Part shown: positions 31,067 to 43,709 of the stretch, in pieces | How positions within the stretch are numbered: position 1 is the stretch's first letter | Layout of the letters: every line of letters starts with the position of its first letter | Assembly: GCF_014898815.1 (NCBI RefSeq) | Contig: NW_026515543.1 | Location: 3,472,001 to 3,536,000 of the forward strand | DNA: 64,000 nt | Origin: Panonychus citri | Lineage: Eukaryota; Arthropoda; Arachnida; Trombidiformes; Tetranychidae | Reading direction: 5' to 3' | The notes under the pieces: model-generated | Databases searched by the model: none | The model's input: the letters and a program-made list of their open reading frames with translations, nothing else | What the model was told of the DNA's origin: nothing | Position numbers and translations under genes: made by a program

Positions 31067-32019
31067 CAACTATTGATATACAAGATTTACAGTATACTTT
31101 TAGAACTGAATTTTTGGTGTGAAAATTGAATTTATCATGATGAAAACATCATCAGATAGGTTCAGTATAGTTTGAAATATAATTATTTATGTTCAGAATT
31201 GGATTCTGGTAACTCAGTCATGATACATGGAAATTTAGGAAAATCTCAATTCTGATTGGTTGTTGAGATCAAAGGATACCGCTAACGATTTTCTCACGTC
31301 AATTTAACATGTAAAACGTTCAATTATTACATCATTTCCAGGAAAAAAATTCGCTCCCATAGACTTAACATTGGCCGTAACATTGAAGGATTTGCGCCCG
31401 GAAGGGGGTGGGGCTTAGAGGTCAACCAATATTTTTTTCTAATGTTTCTCGATGAGCTCTATCGATTGACATCTCATGTCTCTAGCACTTATACTTGCTG
31501 AGATAATTTCTTTGTCACGTGAAAAAAGTTTCTAAGACCTCTAGCCTTTAAGCCTTTGACCTGAGAAAGATAAAAATAGGCGCATTTGGCACTTTTTTTT
31601 CCTCCTCTATCCAATGATACCAACCATGATGCTCTAGCACCAATAGAAAAAAGGGAAAAGGGGAAAATTAAAAACTTTTTGCCTTTGACCTTACAAACTT
31701 GGTTTATAGTTCATAGGCTTTGGTTGTTTGCGGATTTGTTCCTGATTTTTTTAGAATTTTAACACCCACCCCTTGGATTATCATGAAAATCATTTTCCCC
31801 ATAGGACCCATGTTAAAAATTTAACCCCAATTAGCACCCAGATAGAGTAATTAACATGTCATTTCCTTAAAGGGCATCAGATTAATCCCATTGGTCAATT
31901 AGATTATCATCATCTTAATCTTCAAACGGTTTTAGATCAGTTTAGATTAACCCATAATCTTATCAGTTTTAATCTATTTGTTTAATTGACTTCATTTTAA
32001 TTTGTTCTAAATAAAATCA
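31067..32019. other. Polinton right-arm non-coding stretch
   Basis: No credible frame on either strand. Noted only: a GC-rich GCGCCCGGAAGGGGGTGGGG patch at about 31395-31415 and poly-T/poly-A tracts. It may contain leader or regulatory sequence for the flanking units. Confidence 0.4.
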
Positions 32020-32370
32020 ATGAGTCTTTTGTACGACTTAATTGAAACCCGCCTCATCATTAGTGAAACCATAACCGACCCTGAACGGAGAAGTTTTGTG
32101 ACCAACTTCCTCGAAAGGGTTTCACGGGTAATCGATGATGTCGAGGAAATGGAAATTGAGTTGCGTTCCTTCACCACCACCACCACCATCAGTATCATCT
32201 CCACCACCACCGCCACCATCACCAGTTCCTTCTACATCATCATCATCATCCTTGGTGATCTCTCAATCTTTACAGATTCATCTGTAAATAAACAGATAGA
32301 AACAATTAGTGATGCTCTGATGAGCATGAATTCTCTCTTACCATCCTTGTTCAGGATAATAAATCCATAA
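32020..32370 (+). CDS. Right-arm hypothetical protein with microsatellite-encoded insert
   Basis: 116 residues. The first 50 look like a real, charged helical protein (LLYDLIETRLIISETI..., NFLERVSRVIDDVEEMEIEL) with balanced codon use. Residues 51-77 are a translated (ACC/ATC)n tract, giving a Thr then Ile run. The final 38 residues return to ordinary composition. The repeat has probably inserted into or expanded within a genuine small gene. No family is recognised. Confidence 0.4.
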   Translation: MSLLYDLIETRLIISETITDPERRSFVTNFLERVSRVIDDVEEMEIELRSFTTTTTISIISTTTATITSSFYIIIIILGDLSIFTDSSVNKQIETISDALMSMNSLLPSLFRIINP

Positions 32371-32383
32371 ATGAAAACTTAAC

Positions 32384-32648
32384 ATGTTGGACTTAAGAGT
32401 CCGTGATGTTAACATCTCCGAAGTGTGTGTGGAGGAATGCCAGGACATAACCGCCGGCAACGAGCTCAACATTTGGCCCTGGTCGAATTTTTAACACCAT
32501 ACGTGAGGATATGGTAAATCGAGCTCAATTCGCCACGAAAACAACCGATCGGAATTTTCATCTTAAAAGAATTGGTCATTACCTTCGATCGGTGCAACGA
32601 TTACCTCCTGAAAGAGTTGAACCGATTGCCGGTCACCCAAATATTTAG
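32384..32648 (+). pseudogene. Broken small right-arm gene
   Basis: A frame from ATG 32384 (LDLRVRDVNISEVCVEEC...) stops at 32494. An adjacent frame carries sensible coding sequence from about 32490 to a stop at 32648 (REDMVNRAQFATKTTD..., RIGHYLRSVQRLPPERVEPI). One indel near 32490 would explain both. The ancestral product would be about 88 residues. It is more GC-rich than its surroundings, consistent with real coding sequence. Function unknown. Confidence 0.45.
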
Positions 32649-32877
32649 TCTTTGGTTTAGCAATTGCTGTTTTTTTTTTTTATCATTCCTTTAATTGCTC
32701 AATAAACAAAAAGTTTGTAATTTATGCAAAATACATCATCAAAAATAAGATTAAATAAATGTAAACGTTTGCAAAAATTACTCATACCAATAACAAAATT
32801 AATTAACGAGAAAAAAAGTTGCAAAAAGAAAGAGAAATAAAATTCACTTTAATTGAGTTAAAATCAGAAAAAAATTT

Positions 32878-33051
32878 CACCCAAATCGGGTTAAAATTGT
32901 TACCACCGGAAGTGGGGATGCACCTGAAAGTACTTCCAACCACTGGCTGAAGTTCCCACCGGAAGTACTGGTTGCAACCACTTTGGTCAGTTTCTCCCAC
33001 TTCCGGGAGAAAATCCAGTTTCCGGGTGCATCATCCGATTTCTTTACTACT
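32878..33051 (-). repeat. Right terminal inverted repeat of the Polinton
   Basis: 174 bases, complement of the left repeat with indels. It contains three intact CCGGAAGT octamers (32906-32913, 32959-32966, and 33006-32999 on the opposite strand) plus a CCGGAAA variant near 33018-33024. The left repeat has lost or altered most of them. Confidence 0.92.
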
Positions 33052-33056
33052 GTTAT
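33052..33056. repeat. Target-site duplication, right copy (GTTAT)
   Basis: Directly follows the terminal ACTACT of the element and matches 17932-17936. Confidence 0.75.
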
Positions 33057-36000
33057 TGGTCAAATTTACCTTCAAAGTATTGAGAGAGAGCGATGATAAT
33101 GATGATGAAAAGTATGATGATTGATGATATCGATTGTTAAGTCTCTTCTTCCAAAAATCGAGAGACAAAATGATAATCCACCTCTCCCACTTATCCACTT
33201 CCCTTTTACTCACTTTTTTTTTTTTTAATGTTTTGCTCTATTTTCTTGTTCTCGAAAAAGTCTTCAAGAATTGTCTCTAAATCATTGATGGTAAATTGTT
33301 GAAGTAGAAGAAACTAAGTCACAACAATTTTATGGTTAAAAGAACACGAACATCATGATGATGATGATGATGATCATCTTCTTCTTCTTTTGGTGATCAT
33401 GATTGGTTTCCACTCTCCATCAACCATTTTCATCATCATCTCGATTGCGTGATGAGATTTTTCCTCCTCTATTATCGTCAACATTATCTTTCAACAGCTT
33501 GTTAAACAACAGGATAATCACGGATTGATAGATTGGTGTGGTTAATCTGTGTTAGTTAATTTCTATTCAGTGTTCAGAGAATCAGTTGATTAAAATGATG
33601 TTTGTTTTATTACGAGAAGAAAATAATTAATCATCTGATCCAAGTTTTTGGGTGGAAAAGGAAAATTCAAATTTCCAAACAGTTTAACCTTTAATCAGAA
33701 TCAGCAATCTAATGATTTATTATAATCAATGATCAGTTTGTTCAGCTAATATACGATAATCTATTAAATTAAATTACTCTTTTCAAATCAGGTAAGTGGG
33801 AGGAAGTTTATTGTTATTAACAAGATATTGAGCTTTTATTAAATTATATCTGTAAAGTTAATGTTTAAATTGTTTACTAATAGTTAAAAGTGAAGGCAAA
33901 TTCATTCACAAAACTAATGATAATCATAAAGTGAAATTAACATACACACACACTCACACTAACCAGCAATTTACACAGACAATTAACACCAATTTATCAC
34001 CATGACCAGTTGGGTGTTGATAGCGCAATTAGTTTAATCAACCTGATGATGAACATGATTAACTAATATTACATTGAAAGATTAGTTGTGAAAACAAACC
34101 TTAATCATAATCCATTAGACCTTCAAGTACCATTGACAATAGATATTCATTGCTCGGCACGTGGTAACGCGTGTTAACAAAACAACAAAGGTGTAACCAG
34201 GCATTAAGAGTCTGTTGAAAGGAGGATGATGAGGATGATAAAGATGATTAAAAAGATGAGAGAGATTAAATATACTCTAATCTTTTGTATTCCAATTGTG
34301 GTTATACTTTCCATCACTTTCCCTTTGACTTTCATATCTTTCTCTCTCTCTCATCTTCAACTTTCTTTAAAGAAACCTTTGCAAATGAAGATGAAGATGA
34401 TAACAGATGATGATGATGATGAGGATAATATCTTCATCTTAATCATCATTAGATTTTCTGACCAATCTTATCAACCGCAAGTTTTAATAGCTTCTTGTGG
34501 CCAATGAATATGTAACAATAGTGAATTAAAATATGATTCAAAGCAAAATATTAGTTAATCTTTTTGGTTAATCATCATTTGATTATCATCATTAGTGGAC
34601 ATTTAAAGTGATCCTAATTGTATGGTTTCAATAAATCATAATCAACGAGACAATCAACAGTTTAACTCACACAGGCTTCCCAAAAAACTAACACCAATCG
34701 TGTTTCCCTTATTAAGTTACAATTAATTTCTTATTGTGACATTTAAATGTAAACAAACATTTCGTCATCAATCAAAAGCTAATCAAGTTTATTTTAGAAA
34801 ACTAAAATTCAAAATAAAAAACAAATTCCAATTCATTAAAAAAAAACGAATCGAAACTAATGAAAAGCCACTTTTCGAATGATTTTATTCCATCGTCATG
34901 AAGATAATGTTTATTATTCCTCGAGGAGTTTTTTACAATTCGAAACAAAAAAGTGTTCGAAATTGAACAGTTTATATATTCACTTTTGATGGAAAAAAAA
35001 CAAATTCACTCTTATCACATTTTCGATTCACAGAACGAAAGAGTTGATATGATGAAGATGCTCGAAAATGGTTACTTGCGAGAAGAAGATGATAAGTATT
35101 TCGAAGAGAATAAAAAAAAAGTTCGAAGAAAAGATTTACCTTTTTAATGGAGAAACAGTTTAATTTGTTATTCTCTTTTTATTTCCACATGGGAAACTTT
35201 GACTTCTCATGATGATGATAATTTCCAGAATTATCATCTTATTGTCTTTTCATCTTCTTCTTTTGTTGTTGCTATTCAATGGATTTGATTCATTTGATTG
35301 GTTAGTGGATGTTTAAGATAATCGACTCTTAATTTAAAGATAAATCCTGAGATGAAAGTGGGAGCATGATGATAATGATGATAAGATGAAGCTGATTTGT
35401 TGAAATTATCTCCTGAGACTCTGAATACAACATTTCACTTGGAAACTCAGTAAACTTTTTGCCTCCTTCAATTTTAACGAGAAAAAGTGAATCCATTAAA
35501 AGGAAACTTTCAATTTACTTTACATTTTATTTTCTTATATTAATTTAATCATTACGATCTCTCACTATTTAACTATTACTATTTGATTGTTACCTTTGAT
35601 TGGTACAAAACAATAAAAGTCAATTTAACAAAAATAGTCCACAATCAATAGTATATTTCTCAATGAAAAGTTAATTTGATTTGATTTAATTTCTTGTGTC
35701 TTGGTAAATGCATTTCTCATGTTTCCTCAATTAATTTTAAACTTTTAAATCTTCATGTAATCAATTAATTGTCCTCGAATGATATATTAATAGTTGTCAA
35801 AGATTAATTAGATTACACTCTTTGGAGTATCATTATCATCATGATACTTAATTGTTTAAGTAAATTTGATTGCTACTAATTGTAATCATGATGATATAAA
35901 GTTTTCGTAAAAGTTTATCAATCAACTTAATTAAAGTTAAAATGAAAAGTTTTTAAGATGATTATTGGATTTTCAATTAAAATTTCCACTTAATTGTTGA

Positions 36001-36810
36001 CTTTCTTGTTATATTAAATCAGGGTAAACAATTTAGTTATTATAAAAGGTGTTGAGACATGAGTTAAGTGAATTAGTCAACTAATTAAGGTGATAATTTA
36101 AAGTTAATTGATTGTTGATAAGATTTAACAGTTTAATTAAGTTGCAATTATCATGATAACATGATCACAATAATATCACAAATATAAAAAAATAAATGTT
36201 ATTCAATTTAATTCAAATCAATCCTTTCGCTATGGTTAAGATGGTGATGATGATATTAATCATGATTACAATTTAATTATCATGATGAAATGTTTCCAGA
36301 TATAAAATTCACCTATCATGATAAACTTACACAAGAATCAGAGTCTGCTCGGAGTTTGGACTATTATACTGACCATTGAATTCCCTGTTGACCTTGATTG
36401 TATTATTAGAACACTAAATCATGATAGTTGATAATAGTGATACATGAAAAAAAAACTGAATCTACATGATGACAAATCATAATAATAAGAAACACCATGA
36501 TGACCAGAATTATGGTCAACTGGATGATAAATCAGCTTTGACCATTGGTCATTTTGCTTTGAATCATCATCATGTCCACCATTTACTGATCCATATCAAT
36601 CCGTTTCTGTATTCATATCATGAAGATATGATTTAGTCCCATGTATTAAGGTGATGATAAAGATGAAGATGAAGATGATGATGATGATAAGAGATTTAGT
36701 TTAATATGATTACTAACCATTGTGGCTACTTTACTGGTTTCTAAATCATTTTATCAAAATATCATCACTATAACTTTTGATATCTTGTTATATTTTGACT
36801 TGATTTTTTA
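33057..36810. other. Gene-free AT-rich region
   Basis: Short open frames at 34226-34507 and 34953-35147 have no family signature and are rich in microsatellite or Lys/Glu codons. Nothing else is supported. Confidence 0.5.
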
Positions 36811-37642
36811 TTAGGTATCCACATAAGTAATGTCGCTTTTTAGATAGCGCTCACTCGTTAGTGAATTTCTCGAAAACGAGTTGATGAAAAGTCGTAAAAA
36901 ATTTACAATATTAAGATCAATTTTCCAACTATGAAATAATATAACTTTCGCCGAAATCGATTGATTAATTTTGATAATTTATAAATTAAACTAAATCAAC
37001 TTTTTTTCAATTTTTGAGATTATTTTTTCGAAACGATCATTTTTGACCTTAACAGTATCAGAAATTTTTAAAAACTAGATCAGATTGTAGAACATGAGTT
37101 GGACTATTCGATATAAAAGTTTGATCATTTAGGACAATTTCCTCGAAAAATAATAATAAATTGAATTCGGAATGAGTTAACATGGAAACTCCATTGACTT
37201 GTATTTTTCTTAAAATTTCCCTTTTTTCTGAATTTTGTTCATGGTTTTTAAATGGTAAATAATGCATAAAATTCCTTAATTTTCGAATTCATTTTATTAT
37301 TATTTTTCGAGGAAATTGTCAATAATGATCAAACTTTTATATCGAATAGTCCAACTCATGTTCTACAATCTGATCTAGTTTTTAAAAATTTCTGATACTG
37401 TTAAGGTCAAAAATGATCGTTTCGAAAAAATAATCTCAAAAATTGAAAAAAAGTTGATTTAGTTTAATTTATAAATTATCAAAATTAATCAATCGATTTC
37501 GGCGAAAGTTATATTATTTCATAGTTGGAAAATTGATCTTAATATTGTAAATTTTTTACGACTTTTCATCAACTCGTTTTCGAGAAATTCACTAACGAGT
37601 GAGCGCTATCTAAAAAGCGACATTACTTATGTGGATACCTAA
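36811..37642. mobile_element. Palindromic MITE with mariner-like ends
   Basis: Two 359-base arms (36811-37169 and 37284-37642) are almost perfect inverted copies around a 114-base loop. The ends TTAGGTATCC...GGATACCTAA sit between TA dinucleotides, the Tc1/mariner target. The terminal pattern AGGT...AAGTAATGTCG resembles mariner-family inverted repeats. No transposase frame exists, so it is non-autonomous. Arm differences are few and concentrated next to the loop. Confidence 0.88.
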
Positions 37643-40600
37643 TAGTTTAACAAAATATCATTTTTTATATAATAACAAAAATATTATCAATATCAATGGT
37701 CAATATTATTATAGATGATAAAATTGACCAAATCAGAATAACTTTTGATAAAATAACATCAATAACCTGAACATATAGATAGGTTGTGATTAAATGTTAT
37801 TTATCAATAATTAAACACGATAATAAACATAGGAAAATAACATTATTATTAATCTTAATCATTGGGATGATCAATTTACAATCAAGATAATAATTGTGAT
37901 ATAATGTGAGTTTTACTTACAAGTTGTGTATTATAAGCGATGGTAATTAACCTGATAATTAATGGGTTGAGAGAGCAAATTAATTAGAAATGTGATTGAG
38001 AAATTATTTACAATGTTTAATTACCTAATAAAGAAACTATTTAGTGAGTATTGTTAGTTAGGGACTGATGATGGACTTTAATGTTAATATGATGATAATT
38101 GCATCTTTTAATTTTCTGATACTTTTCTCTGTCTCATCTGTTACTATTAGGAAGATACTTTTTTTGCCAATAATGAAAATGATCATTTGATGATAATCAT
38201 CATCAAAGTCTTTTCATTTACCTTTGGGATTTACCTTTTTATTTTTCTGAATAGGCTCTTAAATAACTTTCTAATAGGATAATTATTATCAGAGTGAACC
38301 GTTAATGGAATCCAATGAACGGGATAACGATCTCTAATTATTTGTCTCTCTCCCTTTTCCCCTTCCCTATCTTCCTATTATTGTTATTATCATCATTATC
38401 ATCAGCTATTATTATCATTGTTATACAATGGACTTATTTTTAGGCCGATTTGAAAGATGAAATTCCCATGAGTTTGTCTCATTGACTTTTCCAGATCAAG
38501 ATGAAGAAAAAGATTTCTGATCAATTCTGGAAGAGAGAAAAAAAGAAAGAGAAATAGAAAGAATCAATAATGAACTTAGAATTGATAAGATAACAAAGAT
38601 GATGAGAAGATGAGAAGATGTGACTCTCTCTCTATCTCTCTCTTTCAGTTCTAATACAAGGTGATGATGAGGATAAACTGGTTGATAAAGATGAAATGAA
38701 GATCAATAATCTCTTGATGATTGGTCTAAACAGTTTTGATTAGTTATTCAAGTTAATGTCATCAGTCAATTTTCATCATCATTGTCATTTTAATAAATTA
38801 AATCAATTGAGTTTACGCCTTCAATTTGTTACCAATTTAACAGATAAAAGGTAGCTCATCACATTTAATTGTAATTGTAAAAATAATCATCATCAAATTA
38901 GAAATAGATTAAAAATAATCATATCATTTCAATTATGTAAAATTGTAATTTGATTAGTTTCGTATTGTTATTATTATAAACCATAAACAATTTACAAATT
39001 GTTTACATTATAATGTTACCATTATGTAATAAATGAAGGGAAAAAAAGTTTATCAAATTGTTAGGATAATGTTATCAATAGATAATATAAAAATAATATT
39101 GTTTTCATGATATTAGTTTGTTATTACTCACAATTACATTAGACTATTAATATTATCCTCTCTCTCTGTCTCTCATTGTTAATGTTAAATTATATTCATT
39201 GTGAAAGTTTTTGTCAAAACTAACTAATAATAATACGATATCAGTATAATAATATTATTAAATATTATGGAAATCGTAATGTAGGTCAATTAAATTGGGG
39301 AAATATTAAATCTATTACATTTAATAGACTTCAAACTGTGCGTTTAGGTTTTCACTTAAAAAAAGGGGCACAAATATTATATTGATGACCGTTGACCTCA
39401 ACCTTTTCATCCAGTAATTTACTTACCATTAAGCTAGTTTCAATTTACTTAGCTCGATCATCATCATCATCATCATCTCTCATATCTTCATCATTATCTC
39501 CATCCTTGTCATCCTCCTCCTTTTTTTGTCATATTTGTTTCCTAGTGACCTTTAAACCTTTAGACCTATTTAACTTCATTTAGTGACAACAATTGGACCA
39601 ACATTTTACCTCCTATACATTAGGATACTCTCACAATATGATGAATTAAATTAATCCATTGATGATAATCTCATTTCACAATTGTGATTGATGTGAATGA
39701 TGATTCGTGTGTGTCTCATGAAGCTCATGTAAAAAAAACTGCTCGACATTAAAAGGATCAAATTAATTAATCGAAAAGTGTTGATTAAACTTTTTCCCAA
39801 TCAATGTATTTACATTGAATCTCATTCTTTGAATAATTTGCTTGCAAATTGTTTACCAGTTTAGTTTACTAATTGCTTCCAGTTAATTGTCATGTATTCT
39901 TTCATTGGAAATATATCCTCAGCTGATTGACTTTGTCAACTGTAATTAACTTGAAGTGACAATTCCTTATAGACTTTTAAAGAGAAATTAGTAAATTGGA
40001 GATTAGTTGATATTGAAATATGCAATTAGAAGATAATTAGAAAGAAGCATATAACAAATAGTTAATCGTAATTATCTTGATTGTGGTTATTGTATAGATA
40101 TAATTATTATTAATATCATCTTTTTATAATATCAAAATATTATGATGAGATGAAACTAGAACCATTTTGATACACTAATTAATATATATTAATATTAATA
40201 TCGTAATTATTATTAATAGTTTCTCCTATTGAGTCTTCATCATTCACTTATATTGTATGACTTGTAAACTAGATTATAAAAAGCAATCTAATCTTTTTCC
40301 CTTTAATTTATATACTTGATTAGTTTGCATAAATCTTTGGTCTTAACTACGTTCACAATTAGAGATGCAATAATAACGGTGATTTAGTTTTGGTTAGAAA
40401 GAGAGAGATGTTAATGGTGATGGAAAGAAATTAAAATAAGGTGAACAGAATACTAATGATAATAGTTAAAGAGCTAATTGAAATAATAGAGAAAAAAAAT
40501 ATAAAGAGAAAATTAGAGAGAAATTAGCTAATTTGATTATGTATGAAAAAATTAACGAAAAGAATCAAAAACAAAAAGAGTTAAATACAATTGGGAGTTG

Positions 40601-41720
40601 GCCATTTACTATGATAATGGTTACACATTAGGGAAACATGAATGAGCCTGAAACTAAAATAAAACAAAAAGAAATTAAGTTAAATTGATTAAAATTTTAG
40701 ATTTTATAGTTTAACGTGATTAATATTAGTTAGGGAGAAATTAGATTTTGGTTATTATGCTAACTTACCTTTACATCACACAATTTAGTGTATTTAGTTA
40801 AATTAGTAAGCAAAAAGTCACCAATTAAAAGTAAACACTAGACTCTGAGGATGAATAGTAATGTTACCAAAAAACGATAATAATACAGCAATTTATCAAT
40901 CAATTCAATGGTAAATTTGAATCTCTTGATTATCTAATTATTGATAATTTGTTGTTATTAATCTTTATGTTCAAATAATTTTATTAATAAATTGCCGTTA
41001 CCAATTCATTTTCTTTGATCGTATTAACATTGGATAAAAGTAAAAGTTTGACAATCGTTTGTTGTGATAAAGTGAGAATCGTGATTAAATCAATTGTTCT
41101 GATTAATTTGTCCAGACTTTATAATTTGAATGAAACTATTAAACCTTCGTCATCACAGAATTTACTTTAATTTGGAAGATAAACAGTTAGATGATAGTTA
41201 TTGTTGTTTCCAAAAAAAGCGGATAAAGAGATTCTGATGAAAATCATCTTCAATTATTCATCAACGAATGTCCTGAGTATTGTCATTGGTAAGTATTTGG
41301 TTAGTTGTTTTGAGAAATAGTTGTTCGGTGAAATTTCTGTTCCTACGAACATTCGCTTGAAGTTTTAGACGCATTAAGCCACTAAAGTTGTCGTTTCAAG
41401 AGAAAGGGGGAACTATAATAAATATCAGATTCCACCTAAATTAACTAATCACAAAGAATCTTGTTGAGAGTGTGACATCTATTGGCAGAGAAAAGAAATT
41501 GTTGTATGGACTCAGCCCGTGGTCGAATGTTCACAGTCGTAAACTTTGGCTTGCGATGTGACTGGTGTGATTACGGGCTAGTCACCTGAAAATTGAACGT
41601 CTTCTTCTCTTGTTAAGGTATAATAAATGACCTTTGCGTATTTAGGAAACTAGAACACATTTTAGCGCGAATATTAAAAATTACGATTTTCTGGTTTTCT
41701 TTCAAGGAAAAAATCTCCAT
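37643..41720. other. Gene-free AT-rich region
   Basis: Contains dinucleotide tracts and very AT-rich blocks (for example 40090-40320). No coding exon, RNA gene or element could be supported. Confidence 0.5.
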
Positions 41721-41934
41721 ATTCTCAAAATTCCAATCAGGTTTGAAATTCAAACTTGAATTGTTTATCATTCTTTTTTATTTCAAGGACAGGTAAGGCT
41801 CAAGATATATCCGTAAGCTCAATTTTTCTACTTTCAGCTGACTTTTTTCGGCTTACGATTCGCGGCTTTCTAGGAAAATAACGTTTCTATTGTAACCAAG
41901 ACAACCGAGCTGTGCTTTTAATTGTTTATTTTTG
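41721..41934. repeat. Left arm of a long inverted repeat
   Basis: Matches the complement of 44391-44592 essentially base for base, apart from a 13-base insertion (GAAATTCAAACTT-type partial duplication) and one A-run difference near the outer end. It contains CTTACGATTCGCGGC and ACAACCGAGCTGTGC blocks that stand out in the AT-rich flank. Confidence 0.93.
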
Positions 41935-41950
41935 TTAATTAATCATTTTT

Positions 41951-43376
41951 AAGAAATTCATCAAACAAAGATCATCACTGCCAACATCACTCACTACATC
42001 ACCTACACGGCGTGTATCGAGTCAAAGATCACCAACACCAGAACCTCAACAAGTTTCTCCTCGGAGATCGTCAACTCAATCGAGACAATCAGATGGACCG
42101 AGTACAGAACCAGAACCACCTCAGAAGTCAACATCGATTCGAAGAAGTCGGTCATCATCGTCATTTTCATCAACTGTTAGCTATCGTTCGGAAAGTTCAC
42201 CGCTTCGAGGCCAATTGGATAAAGATTTGTCTGCAGGTTATGTTTATGCCATGGCCGCAATAGAATTTAAATGGAAAGATACCTTCGGCGAGTTCAAGGC
42301 TGGTCTCAATCAAGAGCAAATTTCGATTTTTCTTCGATAATTGCACTTTACAATGTCATCGCTCCCAACGTCATTCCAGCAGTAGGCCTTGTTTACTTAA
42401 ATTGGTAAGTAGCCCAATTAAATTTGCTTCTTCATGTTCTTTCTTCTTCTAATAACAATTTGACTTTTTCTAGGAGCTGTCGAGATCTCAATCTCCATTA
42501 TCATCAACAACCACGGAGCTTCCAAATCTTTATGATGGATAACGACAGGCCCGTATTTGACCTTGAAGTCACGGATTTGATTTATCGCAGCATTCGGGAA
42601 ACATGGTGTAACTTGGAAGATTGTCCGTGTGGCCATCGCTACCAGAGTGTCTCAAAAACCAAATAAATGTTGTCTCGACATATTTGTTCAAATTTCGTTA
42701 TTTATGTCTGCAATGATTGCAATTCCACTTACAACATCGCATCCTCATTGTATGGTCATTATGATGGACATTGCCAAAAGGCCAGAGATAAGCGGAAAAA
42801 AATTCTACGAAAAGTACGCAAAACTCAGCCTTTCACCGGTCGAAGTCTTGCACGACAAACCCGAACAACACTAGACTTTACAAATTTCAATGGAACGGTA
42901 CGTAGTTCAGGCCGTTTTTGGAACACCTACAATTGAAGTTGGCCCATTCGCCGGCTTCAGATGGAGCAAATGATGTTTACTATCTCGAATTCGATGGTTA
43001 CATATGATTCGCCTCGTCTATGTCTAGAGATGTAAGTATTTACATTTTACACGCTACATTGTCCGAGTATCGATTATTTTAATCTTTTTTTCTTTCTCAT
43101 CTTAGACCAGAAGTCGCTATCCCCACCTATTATTTTGGGACGATATACATCATCTGGGACATCGAGAGTAAAAAAGCGATTTCGTACCACCTTCTTGAGA
43201 AGTATTTGTCGCAAGTTATTAATTGTAACGCTCGAGGTGCCCGATTTCTACATACAATGGTGACCGGCGTCGAAGCTCATATTCGGACCAACTTCGGCCT
43301 TGGATGCATCAGTTGCAAGAGATTGTTCACAAATACCGAGCAACAGACAACACTGATTATCAACTGGGCAATTTAA
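41951..43376 (+). pseudogene. Decayed multi-exon gene with a C2H2-type zinc finger
   Basis: Coding-like sequence (higher GC, balanced codons) in several exon-like blocks. 41951-42340 encodes a Ser/Arg/Pro-rich stretch; an overlapping frame ends at a donor before 42407. After an intron ending TTTTTCTAG, the block from 42475 to 42666 encodes DLNLHYHQQPRSFQIF... and a CPCGH motif. 42667-42936 encodes a zinc finger with C-N-D-C and H-YDG-H spacing followed by a KRKKILRKVRK basic tail. A last block after ...CATCTTAG at about 43108-43376 ends with GCISCKRLF. Frames change between blocks, so it looks decayed. I cannot name the family; it could be transposon-derived or a captured host gene. Confidence 0.4.
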
Positions 43377-43709
43377 GGTCAGTATTTGAAACTCTCAGTT
43401 CTTAGTGCTGGTTAGACCGTGACAATCAACTAACATCCTTTGACAATTCACTCTGCAAATTTCACTCACTCATCATCATATACAATCATCTTTATCCCAT
43501 TGGTAATCCTTCATTCATCCAATAGTTGATATAAGAAAATAAAATAAAAATCGTGCTTGTCAACAGTCAACAAACAATCAAAATTACAATCAATTGACGT
43601 TTTCATATCATTGAAGAACGTTCATCATTATCTAGATTCTGTTTCTATTACCTCCCTGTCATCATTCAATATTGTAAATTGATAATCTAATCAATCTAAT
43701 CATCTCAAC

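Larger units (their letters stand above)
17937..33051 (+). mobile_element. Polinton/Maverick (adintovirus-like) element, 15.1 kb, complete
   Basis: The termini are inverted repeats beginning AGTAGTAAAGAAAT and ending with its complement. They show the AG...CT ends typical of Polintons and are flanked by the 5 bp direct repeat GTTAT (Polintons normally make 6 bp). The cargo is the diagnostic set: protein-primed DNA polymerase B, retroviral-type integrase, A32/FtsK-like packaging ATPase, adenain-like protease, and double and single jelly-roll capsid proteins. Size is at the low end of the known 15-25 kb range. An unusual left arm encodes a TBP-like protein and two tandem paralogues. The virion genes are all open, while the polymerase N-terminus and two arm genes are frameshifted. 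This is therefore most likely a recent but defective integrated copy. Confidence 0.96.

Noticed and set aside
17937..33051. Reading the element as an LTR retrovirus because of its rve integrase
   Set aside because: No reverse transcriptase, gag or long terminal direct repeats; inverted ends, polymerase B and jelly-roll capsid genes define a Polinton.
34226..34507. Plus-strand 93-codon frame
   Set aside because: Met/Lys start and Asp run come from GATGAT repeats; no homology pattern.
34953..35147. Plus-strand 64-codon Lys/Glu-rich frame
   Set aside because: No neighbouring exon, no motif, A-rich composition like the flanks.
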